A stretch of 7,944 nucleotides of DNA from Acidimicrobiales bacterium (GTDB lineage: Bacteria; Actinomycetota; Acidimicrobiia; Acidimicrobiales; JANYDT01). Under the pieces are notes generated by a model. The model was given only the letters and a program-made list of their open reading frames with translations, did no database searches and was not told where the DNA came from. The stretch is taken from contig JANYHQ010000483.1 in the NCBI GenBank assembly GCA_025358985.1, forward strand, positions 1-7,944, in the 5' to 3' direction. This document shows, piece after piece, positions 1 through 6,066 of the stretch (position 1 is its first letter; each line of letters begins with the position of its first letter). The translations under genes were made by a program, and so were the position numbers.

Positions 1-581
1 GGCTTCTGGCACGACGCACCCTCCGATCCGCCGCAGCCTCCGCCAGTCTGGGGAAACGAGCAGTTGTCATTGCTGTCGTTCTTGGCTACCCACCCCAGAG
101 TGGGCACCGCCACCCGAACCTGAGCACCCGCCACCAACGAATCCTTGACGAACTTGGCGCTGACATCACCACTTTGGCCGTAGTTGGTATTGCGGTACTC
201 CCAATCGGACCCGTTGTTCCAGGCATGACCAATTCGATAATTGTACCGAGTGGAGGGATTGCCGCCCCAGCTATTCAGTGTCACACCTACGTCACGGATA
301 TACGCGGCATCCACATCCCCTGACATGCCCATGATGAGCGGATTGATGGGCCGAATTGTGGAATGCCCATCCACCACCACCGTCAAGCCGGTGTCTCCAG
401 ATGCGGCCGTTATCCCGGTAGATGAGGCGACTCCTACGAAGAGCGAACACGTGATGGTGGCAAGTATGACGGTGAACCGGCCGAATCTCGACCGGTGGGA
501 GTAGGGACGGCGGGCGAGCACCGAAGCAGAGCGGCGGAGCGCAGCCCCAATGTTACGGCCGAATCGGAACAATGGCCTCAC
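1..581 (-). CDS. Secreted glycoside hydrolase, GH44-like (N-terminal part; 3' end outside window)
   Basis: Reading the minus strand from a GTG at 581-579 gives an open frame of 193 codons running off the left edge. After a basic stretch (about residues 1-35, two RFGR copies) comes a hydrophobic segment at 35-52 (FTVILATITCSLFVG) and an Ala/Ser/Thr-rich region, as in a signal peptide, so the protein is probably exported. Residues 89-135 hold the best clue: DVGVTLNSWGGNPSTRYNY (97-115) then NNGSDWEYRN (122-131), close to the N-terminal barrel region of GH44 endoglucanases (typically LGVT-R-WGGN-TRYNW followed by N-G-DW). The catalytic glutamates of that family would lie beyond the window, so activity cannot be judged. 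The GTG overlaps the polymerase stop codon in a GTGA quartet, suggesting translational coupling. Inference: it trims, releases or remodels the polymer made by this locus. The start is uncertain; GTG at 521 is the main alternative. Confidence 0.75.
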   Translation of the reverse strand, partial: MRPLFRFGRNIGAALRRSASVLARRPYSHRSRFGRFTVILATITCSLFVGVASSTGITAASGDTGLTVVVDGHSTIRPINPLIMGMSGDVDAAYIRDVGVTLNSWGGNPSTRYNYRIGHAWNNGSDWEYRNTNYGQSGDVSAKFVKDSLVAGAQVRVAVPTLGWVAKNDSNDNCSFPQTGGGCGGSEGASCQK

Positions 582-2092
582 GCCCTCGGATGTACTGATC
601 GCCTGACCCGATGCTGCGGCGCTCGTAGTCCATGCAATCGTTCGATGTTGGCGATCACCGCGAACGCTGCACCCAAGCACACTGTGCTTTGAGAATCCCA
701 GCCGATGTCGACGTAGGCGAAAATGGCATACATCATGACAAAACCGGTGGCACCGATGGTTATCGCTGCATAGTCGTTTCGCGGCAACCGAAGTACCGCC
801 CGTCCGCCGTCACGGATGGCTGCGGCGAACAGATAGAGCATCGCCACAAATCCACCCACTCCTAATTTCATCCACACCCACAGGATTCCGTTGTGGGTGA
901 TGAAATCGCTGAAGACCCAGAAGCTGAGGTCCGGCAACGGATACGGGCGGTAGAACGGTCGGCCAAAACCGATTCCAACCAGTGGAGCGGCTCGGATGGT
1001 GGCCACTACGTCTGCCGTCTCCACTATTCGGTAGAGGTCTGAGGATCGGTCTCTTTCGCTGACTTGCCCGGGAGACACCACCGACTTCACCGACTGGGCC
1101 GGAAACCCCACTGATCCCTGCGAATTCCAGAATGCCCCGAGATAGCCGAGCGCCACCAAACTCACTACGGGAACGATGGACCAGAAGTAGCGCCGCCGAG
1201 TCCGGTAGAGCGAAACGGCCAACAGCACCAGACCAACTCCCAACACCACGAAGGCAGCCCGTCGATGGGCGATGAAGTACACGATGAACACGGGTACGGC
1301 CATGGCTAACAGGCCAAATCGCCGAGACTTGGACGCGTTGGGGAGCAACCACACCGCCAGCAGCACCACAAACAACAAATCGGCATGCAGCGAGGCGGAG
1401 TGTTCACCCAACGATTCCAAGGCGTCCTTAGCTGTCCCCGACAGCGTGATGAAGTAGCCAATGGCGAACAGCGAGTCCACGAAAATCGCTGCGCAAATCA
1501 ACCAGAAGAGAGTGTTGTAATGCTCCTTGCGGGTGAACAAGTTGGTAGCCAACACGTACATGATGGGTGCGTACACGAGGGTCCGGGCTTCCCACAGCGC
1601 CACGGTGCTATTGGCCCCACCCGACGCTGTGCGAAGAATCCCCAACAAAACAAACCCGCTGAAGACCAAGACCGGCGTCAGCAGCGAACCTCGTACGAAG
1701 GCGGCCCGTCGACCCACCAACTGAACCACCCAGGCAATCATCGTGAGAACGAGGAAACACTCGAGCGGACTCACCGCCAGATGACGGTCAAGAAACAGCA
1801 GCGACTCTGGGCTGGAGAGGTTCTTGTAGAACGGATACCAAATAATCGTGACGCTGTCACCGGCGAGCGCGAAGAAGGTGATGATGTATACCCCGACTAC
1901 CGGACGGACCAAGGTCACCAGCGCGCCAGTGATCAGGGACCACAGGGCCAGCGACGTTCCGGCGCTCACACCGCTGGCGGCGCCAAGCGACGCCAGCACC
2001 GCAATGGCCAACCACAAGAAATAGGATTGGCGCCACGCCTTGGCTGAGCGCCGACGCTGAAGATCAATCGTATGCACCGAGAAGATTTGCAT
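578..2092 (-). CDS. O-antigen polymerase/ligase-family membrane protein (Wzy-like)
   Basis: This 504-residue polytopic membrane protein has roughly twelve hydrophobic helices, a size typical of Wzy/WaaL-type enzymes. Helices run from about residue 23 to 320 (e.g. 23-62, 138-153, 195-215, 258-295, 302-321). A long hydrophilic loop follows at about 322-402, then further helices at about 404-424, 443-462 and 470-482. Family-like marks are HRRAAF (276-281) in a helix boundary, the loop motif LVGIGFGRPF (371-380), and THNGILWVW (399-407) followed by KLGVGGF, as in the Wzy_C/O-antigen ligase domain. In a locus with Wzz-like and glycosyltransferase genes, the likely job is extracytoplasmic polymerisation of lipid-linked repeat units; a ligase role cannot be excluded from sequence. 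I chose the ATG at 2092, preceded by a G-rich GGTGGGG, over a TTG at 2149, because the longer form would overlap the small upstream gene. Its TGA overlaps the next gene's GTG. Confidence 0.86.
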   Translation of the reverse strand: MQIFSVHTIDLQRRRSAKAWRQSYFLWLAIAVLASLGAASGVSAGTSLALWSLITGALVTLVRPVVGVYIITFFALAGDSVTIIWYPFYKNLSSPESLLFLDRHLAVSPLECFLVLTMIAWVVQLVGRRAAFVRGSLLTPVLVFSGFVLLGILRTASGGANSTVALWEARTLVYAPIMYVLATNLFTRKEHYNTLFWLICAAIFVDSLFAIGYFITLSGTAKDALESLGEHSASLHADLLFVVLLAVWLLPNASKSRRFGLLAMAVPVFIVYFIAHRRAAFVVLGVGLVLLAVSLYRTRRRYFWSIVPVVSLVALGYLGAFWNSQGSVGFPAQSVKSVVSPGQVSERDRSSDLYRIVETADVVATIRAAPLVGIGFGRPFYRPYPLPDLSFWVFSDFITHNGILWVWMKLGVGGFVAMLYLFAAAIRDGGRAVLRLPRNDYAAITIGATGFVMMYAIFAYVDIGWDSQSTVCLGAAFAVIANIERLHGLRAPQHRVRRSVHPRA

Positions 2093-2103
2093 TGACCCCA
2101 CCA

Positions 2104-2247
2104 CTAGGCAAGCCGACGACTGGTCAACGCCAGCGCCACTAGGACACAAGCCAACAGCAGGCTGAGCGCGTTCTGCTTACGTTCGACCGCTTTGGGGCGC
2201 ATCGAAACGATCATTACCAGCAATAGAAACCCAGCCAGAACCTTCAC
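2104..2247 (-). CDS. Small two-helix membrane protein (47 aa), function unknown
   Basis: A GTG at 2247-2245 opens a 47-codon frame ending in TAG at 2106-2104. The product is a clear helical hairpin: hydrophobic VLAGFLLLVMIVSM (3-16), a basic turn RPKAVERKQN (17-26), hydrophobic ALSLLLACVLVALAL (27-41), and a basic tail TSRRLA. By the positive-inside rule both the loop and the C-terminal tail are basic, so orientation is not settled. It fits exactly into the space between its neighbours, starting 7 bases after the CpsD-like stop and ending 11 bases before the polymerase ATG. That accounts for an otherwise empty 162-base gap. An AGG lies 10 bases before the GTG, so the ribosome-binding site is weak and coupling is likely. 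I recognise no family. It could be an accessory subunit of the polymerase or of the Wzz/CpsD pair (inference). Internal ATGs at 2214 and 2202 would remove most of the first helix. Confidence 0.55.
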   Translation of the reverse strand: MKVLAGFLLLVMIVSMRPKAVERKQNALSLLLACVLVALALTSRRLA

Positions 2248-2254
2248 TGTCGGG

Positions 2255-3019
2255 TTACCTGGAGTCCACTGCGTCGGTCCATGGCGAAAGTGCAGCCAAG
2301 ATGCGTTTGGGAACTGGTGTAGCCCACCGGTTGATGATCACTCCCAACACCGACAGATGATCCAACTCCGACAGCGCCCGCTTCACTTGTGGTTCGGCGG
2401 TGACGCCCTGGCGCACCACGAGTGAAACAGCCTCAGCATGGCCCGCCAACGTGAGCGCATCACTGGTGGCCAGCACCGCAGGCAGGTCCAACACCACATG
2501 TTCGTACCGAGCCCCCAACTCAGCAATGAGTGCGAAGAGCGCTTCACCACGGGCCAGGGCAGGCCGCTGTGACATCGAGGTGACACCGGCACTCAGCAAC
2601 TCGAGGTTAGGCACGATGGTGCTCACCAAAGCCTCGTCCAGCGTCGCCGAGCCTGTCAGTACCTGCGCCACCCCCACTTCACGATCGGGGAGCGCCGCTG
2701 GTCGTGCCCAGTTGAACTCCACCACAGCCACACTACGACCGAGGTCGTTCGCAATCACCGCCCCCAAGGCCCGACTCACGTAGGTGACCCCCTCGCCCGA
2801 CAGCGCCGATGTCAAAGCCAGCAGGCGCGGCACACCTCCAGTGCCCCCAGCCTCCAAGCGTGCCACCAACCGCCTGATCCCATCATTGACCGCAGGCGGA
2901 GCGATCTGGACCAGGGTCCCTGCCTTTTCGAAGATCGCCATTCCCCCATCGCCAGTGTGACCCGCATTCTCGCGAGCAGTCTCGATCTTGGTGAGGAAGT
3001 TCTTCTTCCGTCGGCGCAT
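2255..3019 (-). CDS. CpsD/CapB-like P-loop protein with degenerate Walker motifs
   Basis: This 254-residue protein has the fold pattern of the cytoplasmic ATPase/BY-kinase partner of Wzz-type co-polymerases. LLALTSALSGEGVTYVSRAL (66-85 region) aligns with the Walker A segment (usually TSA-PGEGKS/T), SVAVVEFNWARP (96-107) with Walker A' (usually VLLIDADLRRP), and HVVLDLPAVLATSDA (174-188) with Walker B (usually DtPPvl-vtDA). LVVRQGVT and LGVIIN are also typical. The P-loop lysine is Val78 (codon 2788-2786, GTC) and the A' aspartates are Glu101 and Asn103; only the Walker B Asp178 remains. The C-terminus (LSPWTDAVDSR) has no tyrosine cluster. It therefore probably does not act as a normal tyrosine kinase, and may be a structural or regulatory partner of the Wzz-like protein. 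The ATG at 3019 has a good ribosome-binding site; an in-frame TTG at 3121 would add 34 unlikely His-rich residues overlapping glf. Confidence 0.82.
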   Translation of the reverse strand: MRRRKKNFLTKIETARENAGHTGDGGMAIFEKAGTLVQIAPPAVNDGIRRLVARLEAGGTGGVPRLLALTSALSGEGVTYVSRALGAVIANDLGRSVAVVEFNWARPAALPDREVGVAQVLTGSATLDEALVSTIVPNLELLSAGVTSMSQRPALARGEALFALIAELGARYEHVVLDLPAVLATSDALTLAGHAEAVSLVVRQGVTAEPQVKRALSELDHLSVLGVIINRWATPVPKRILAALSPWTDAVDSR

Positions 3020-3024
3020 GGCTA

Positions 3025-3030
3025 CCTTCT
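3025..3030 (-). promoter_or_regulatory. Ribosome-binding site AGAAGG deciding the CpsD-like start
   Basis: On the minus strand, AGAAGG lies five bases upstream of the ATG at 3019-3017, giving AGAAGG-TAGCC-ATG. It is the clearest Shine-Dalgarno site in the window. It supports starting the CpsD-like gene here rather than at the TTG 102 bases upstream, inside glf. Confidence 0.6.
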
Positions 3031-3071
3031 GTTGGACTTGTCGTGGGTGTCTATGGTGGGCATTGTGACAA

Positions 3072-4199
3072 TCACTTGTGTTGTTCGAGGATGTCTCGGG
3101 CGCATGAGAGTGCCTGCGCAATCGCCTGATCCTGATCTATGTACTGATAATTGGCGAGTCGACCCGTGAAGTACACCGGCAACGGGCTGGAGCCTGCGAT
3201 CTCTATCTTCAGCGCCTGATTGGCTTGCTCATAGCGGCGCTCGACTGTGGGAAACGGATAGTGCCGGGCGGGACTCCCCGGATACTCCTCGCTCACCACT
3301 GTTCCGCAGATCAATTGCCCTGATGCATGCTTTGTTTCCACTGTCCGGGTGTACGGCACCCGCATTGAAGGTCGATTCACCACATACGCGGCGGTAACCG
3401 TGTCCGCCTCGTTGTCCGTCGGCTGGTAGCGCGATCGCATGCTCACTCCTCGCCATGCCAACTCACCGTCGCGCCCCACGAAGCGATCGAGCGGCGCAGT
3501 GACGATTGCGATATCAAAGTTCCTGCTGAGATCCTCAAGATCGGTGACATCGAGTTCGGCGCCACAGGTGACCGACACGGGTCGTAGAATCTCTTCGATC
3601 ACGTGGTTGACCCCAACAGGACTGAAGTACTCCCAGGTGTCGCGGAATAGGCGTCGATAGTTGTCAGATCGGAGATCGACTCGCTTGGGGGCAAAGCTGC
3701 TCGACAGCGTTGATGGCTCACAACCCCATTGCTTCACGGTGTACCCGTATATGAATTGCCGATACAGCGTCTCGCCCATCAACGAAATCACGAACGTCTC
3801 GAAGTCCTCACCTTTGGGCGTCGCTGGTAGTGACTCCAGTTCCTTGCTCACCGTGGGCCAGAACGGAAGGTTCTTCAACTCATCGATCTGGGGTGGCCAG
3901 CTCAGCAGCGTGGGTGACTCGTCATCCTCGTGTGCGAAGATCTCGGTGAGTACGCAATGCTCGTATGGACGCACAAGGCCGAAACGGTTGACGAACTCGG
4001 CAACCTCACGATTGGAAGTATGGAAGATATGCGCACCGTTGGGTTCGTACACAACACCATTGAGCACCTCGGCCCGAGAATGACCCCCGACGCGATCGGA
4101 GCGCTCGAACACCTCGACCCGCCACCCAGCGCCCAGCAGCTGATGAGCAGTGACTGCCCCGGCCCATCCTCCCCCGATTATCGCAGCACGAAGCGTCAT
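3072..4199 (-). CDS. glf: UDP-galactopyranose mutase
   Basis: A 375-residue FAD-dependent enzyme that interconverts UDP-galactopyranose and UDP-galactofuranose in the cytoplasm, the donor for galactofuranose-containing glycans. The length matches the family (about 370-390). The N-terminus has the Rossmann dinucleotide motif IIGGGWAG (7-14) and acidic Glu32 of the FAD ribose site in VFERSDRVGGH (30-40). Family marks are NGAHIFHT (54-61), FIYGYTVKQWG (149-159; the Trp matches the substrate-stacking Trp of E. coli Glf), YRRLFRDTWEYFSPVG (181-196), YPFPTVERRYE (314-324), and the C-terminal signature GRLANYQYIDQDQAIAQAL (346-364), almost the canonical GRLgtYrYlDMD. No key segment looks damaged. 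It follows a 115-base gap that may hold its own promoter, and no clear Shine-Dalgarno site precedes the ATG. Its presence predicts galactofuranose in the polymer; a galactofuranosyltransferase is not identified here. Confidence 0.92.
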   Translation of the reverse strand: MTLRAAIIGGGWAGAVTAHQLLGAGWRVEVFERSDRVGGHSRAEVLNGVVYEPNGAHIFHTSNREVAEFVNRFGLVRPYEHCVLTEIFAHEDDESPTLLSWPPQIDELKNLPFWPTVSKELESLPATPKGEDFETFVISLMGETLYRQFIYGYTVKQWGCEPSTLSSSFAPKRVDLRSDNYRRLFRDTWEYFSPVGVNHVIEEILRPVSVTCGAELDVTDLEDLSRNFDIAIVTAPLDRFVGRDGELAWRGVSMRSRYQPTDNEADTVTAAYVVNRPSMRVPYTRTVETKHASGQLICGTVVSEEYPGSPARHYPFPTVERRYEQANQALKIEIAGSSPLPVYFTGRLANYQYIDQDQAIAQALSCARDILEQHK

Positions 4200-4241
4200 G
4201 CCGGATCAGGTCGCTTGAAACTGCGGACTGCGGCGGAAGCT

Positions 4242-4271
4242 TTTATGATGAACACCTCGGATGGTTGTGAA
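4242..4271 (-). promoter_or_regulatory. Possible housekeeping-sigma promoter upstream of glf
   Basis: In the 115-base gap between the Wzz-like gene and glf (4200-4314), the minus strand has TTCACA (4271-4266, five of six to TTGACA), an 18-base spacer, and CATAAA (4247-4242, four of six to TATAAT). Transcription would start about 35 bases before the glf ATG. This is only a consensus match; such matches arise by chance. Apart from this, the gap shows no gene and no hairpin with a U-run. Confidence 0.25.
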
Positions 4272-4314
4272 GCTGATCGTCGCCGCTCCTGGGTCCACGA
4301 CAAAGCAGGCCCGA

Positions 4315-5301
4315 TCACCCAAGGTCCCGAGCACGTGCCTTTGGGATGATGCTCAGCACCGGCACACCCAATCTGTCCGTGATGTCACTGGCAAACCGGA
4401 TACTGCGATCCGTTGCGGTGGCGCCAAGCGTTGCACCTGCGGTCAGTAACAGCCCGAGCATGGCGAATATGACGGCAGCGAGAGCCGCCTGCTTGCGTGA
4501 TGACACTGGTAGAGCAGACACCTGCGGTGCGTCCACAAGTCGAAGACGTTGGGTCACGTCACTCTTGGTTTGCTCAGTTGCCAGACGGGCGTCTTCACGC
4601 TTGTTGATCGCTGCTGCGAGCCGCGCCTCTTCAACGTTCGACGCTGCGGTAAGCCGTTCGAACTCAATCTGGTTAGCAAGGCTGCGTTTCGCCACGTCGG
4701 CCTCCGGATTGGTTGAGACAAACGCATCAAGAGTCTGGTGCGCAGTTGATACCTGAGTGCGATACGAATCAACGAGGGTGTCGAGGAATAACTTGGCCGC
4801 AGTGCTCTCAGCCACATTTGCCTCGATGACCCAACTGGTGAAGGTCTCGATAGTCGAGGTCACGAGGAGGGCGGCTGTCTGAGAATTGGTGGACGATGCT
4901 GCAACCTTGACCAGATGATCTCCATCGGCACCTACCGATATCGATGAGCGCAGCTTAGCAAGGGTGACGAGCCCACTCTTCACCGCATCATCGACCTTTG
5001 CGGCCTTCACGATGCGCTTCATGAACCCATCGGTACGCATGAGCGAACCGAGTTGTTCCGCGGCCAGCGTCGATGGGGACTTGTATGACGCGGGCGTGTC
5101 ACGAGCCTTGGTGATATTCGCCAGCAACGTCTGGCTCTCCACGTACATCACGCCTTCGGACTGGAAGCGCGATTCCGAACGGGCGGCGGTGAACCCTCCG
5201 ACCCCAGCCAAAAGTACGAAAGGAATGAGATAGAGAAACCAGCGACGAAAAAAGGTATCGGCGAGGCGTAAGAGCATGTTCCGGTTCAACGTCGACCTCA
5301 T
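4315..5301 (-). CDS. Wzz/PCP-family polysaccharide chain-length co-polymerase
   Basis: A 328-residue membrane protein with the two-helix plan of polysaccharide co-polymerases. A short basic cytoplasmic N-terminus leads to TM1 (about 21-40, WFLYLIPFVLLAGVGGFTAA). A large extracytoplasmic domain follows (about 41-268), with a charged helical, coiled-coil-like stretch at 163-250. Next are the proline-containing approach LVDAPQVSALPVSS (255-268) and TM2 (about 271-296). The cytoplasmic tail ITDRLGVPVLSIIPK (307-321) resembles the segment linking TM2 to the kinase domain in Wzc-like proteins. The protein then stops, so the ATPase half is a separate gene, here the CpsD-like gene two positions downstream beyond glf. 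The likely role is controlling polymer length and export with the Wzy-like enzyme. The ATG at 5301 is used; an in-frame ATG at 5277 (residue 9) is possible, as neither has a strong ribosome-binding site. Confidence 0.86.
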   Translation of the reverse strand: MRSTLNRNMLLRLADTFFRRWFLYLIPFVLLAGVGGFTAARSESRFQSEGVMYVESQTLLANITKARDTPASYKSPSTLAAEQLGSLMRTDGFMKRIVKAAKVDDAVKSGLVTLAKLRSSISVGADGDHLVKVAASSTNSQTAALLVTSTIETFTSWVIEANVAESTAAKLFLDTLVDSYRTQVSTAHQTLDAFVSTNPEADVAKRSLANQIEFERLTAASNVEEARLAAAINKREDARLATEQTKSDVTQRLRLVDAPQVSALPVSSRKQAALAAVIFAMLGLLLTAGATLGATATDRSIRFASDITDRLGVPVLSIIPKARARDLG

Positions 5302-5311
5302 CGGATGGGTG

Positions 5312-5342
5312 CCCCGTTCGGGGAAAGCGGCATCTGCGCAGA
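5312..5342. repeat. Two short inverted repeats in the gap before the Wzz-like gene
   Basis: The 54-base gap between the PPTase stop and the Wzz-like start holds a perfect 10-base palindrome TCTGCGCAGA (5333-5342) and, ten bases nearer the start codon, CCCCGTTCGGGG (5312-5323). The second can fold as a short hairpin of four to five pairs where the ribosome would bind. No U-run follows, so it is not a standard terminator. They could be an operator or a translation-control hairpin, or chance in G+C-rich DNA. Confidence 0.22.
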
Positions 5343-5355
5343 CATCGTCTCAACT

Positions 5356-6066
5356 TCATCGCCCAAAATCCAGAGGAGCATTAGTCAAAATTGAAGATTC
5401 CGCAACATTGTCTGCGAAGGGTTCTGGTGACCATGCCGCGACGGGGGAACACCCAAAACTCACCGTGGCAGGGCAAGGAGCCGCCACGCTCAGAACTGCG
5501 AAGCGTCCGTCCGCGCCAAATGTCCAGGTCCGAACATGGAGGGGGCCTTGATAGGAGGGCGCAAAATCTGTGGCGATGCCGTTCCATCCGCTACCTCCTA
5601 CTCCCACCACAACCAGGCGGGGATCACATGAAGTACCGATTGAGACGGCCTTGAATGCAGCCTCCTTTCTCGTCCAGATCCGCAGGAATGCCGTGGCTGG
5701 GTGGGCTGCGCTCACAGCAGCTGAATACTCCGCTGGGTCACACGTTGATTCGGCCAGGCGATCCACATCTGGCAACGATTGACCTGGCTCCAAGTCGATG
5801 CCGATGGTCGGTGATGCAGCGATGGCGACCGCACCACCCTTTCCGCCATAGGTAATGCTGACTCCTCCAACCGATTCACCGGACGCTTGGACGGCCACAG
5901 GTCGTCCCGAACGGCGATGTTCTAATCTCCGGCCATAACCCGAGAGGAATGAGTTTGCTGCCGCGTGCGTTGCATTACGCTTGGCTTTGGCTCGGACGAA
6001 TGGTGTGCACACCGGGTCGGTGTTGAACAACGACCAACCCACCGTGAGAACTACGATTGATTCCAC
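5356..6066 (-). CDS. 4'-phosphopantetheinyl transferase superfamily protein (Sfp type)
   Basis: A 236-residue protein with the core of Sfp-type transferases, which move 4'-phosphopantetheine from coenzyme A to a serine of acyl or peptidyl carrier proteins. An N-terminal region with GRPVAV (54-59) leads to VSITYGGKGGAVAI (69-82), then TIGIDLE (87-93) with metal-binding Asp91 and Glu93. The second signature follows: RIWTRKEAAFKA (129-140) with Trp131, Lys134, Glu135 and Lys139. These match Sfp Asp107, Glu109, Trp147, Glu151 and Lys155. The conserved His of the usual SISHS motif is Tyr73 (codon TAT, 5850-5848). The GTG at 6066 lies inside the end of the GT26-STAS gene (16-base overlap), suggesting coupled translation; a GTG at 6042 is an alternative. 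No carrier protein or acyl-transfer gene is in the window, so its partner is unknown. It may serve lipid or acyl decoration linked to the polymer (inference). Confidence 0.8.
   Translation of the reverse strand: MESIVVLTVGWSLFNTDPVCTPFVRAKAKRNATHAAANSFLSGYGRRLEHRRSGRPVAVQASGESVGGVSITYGGKGGAVAIAASPTIGIDLEPGQSLPDVDRLAESTCDPAEYSAAVSAAHPATAFLRIWTRKEAAFKAVSIGTSCDPRLVVVGVGGSGWNGIATDFAPSYQGPLHVRTWTFGADGRFAVLSVAAPCPATVSFGCSPVAAWSPEPFADNVAESSILTNAPLDFGR

Noticed and set aside
241..504. An 87-codon plus-strand frame near the left edge
   Set aside because: It is antisense to the GH44-like frame, which has a signal segment and a family motif; the plus-strand product has neither.
810..1352. A 180-codon minus-strand frame within the polymerase gene
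   Set aside because: It is a shifted frame of the same strand; the polymerase frame shows clear membrane helices and family motifs through the same bases.
1385..2047. A 220-codon plus-strand open frame
   Set aside because: It lies opposite the Wzy-like gene and codes a low-complexity, Arg/Gln/His-rich product without a recognisable domain. It is a by-product of G+C-rich third positions on the coding strand.
2093..2149. A TTG start adding 19 residues to the Wzy-like protein
   Set aside because: TTG is rare, and the extension would overlap the small TM-hairpin gene. The ATG at 2092 precedes the first helix at a normal distance.
3020..3121. A TTG start adding 34 residues to the CpsD-like protein
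   Set aside because: The added part overlaps the glf end, is His/Asn-rich and unlike the family. The ATG at 3019 has an AGAAGG ribosome-binding site.
4198..4314. An open frame across the gap between the Wzz-like gene and glf, suggesting a frameshifted C-terminal extension
   Set aside because: The translation shows no hydrophobic or domain pattern, and the Wzz-like protein already ends in the expected post-TM2 segment. Chance openness is likely.
5312..5323. CCCCGTTCGGGG as a transcription terminator of the upstream genes
   Set aside because: The stem is only four to five pairs and no U-run follows on the transcribed strand.
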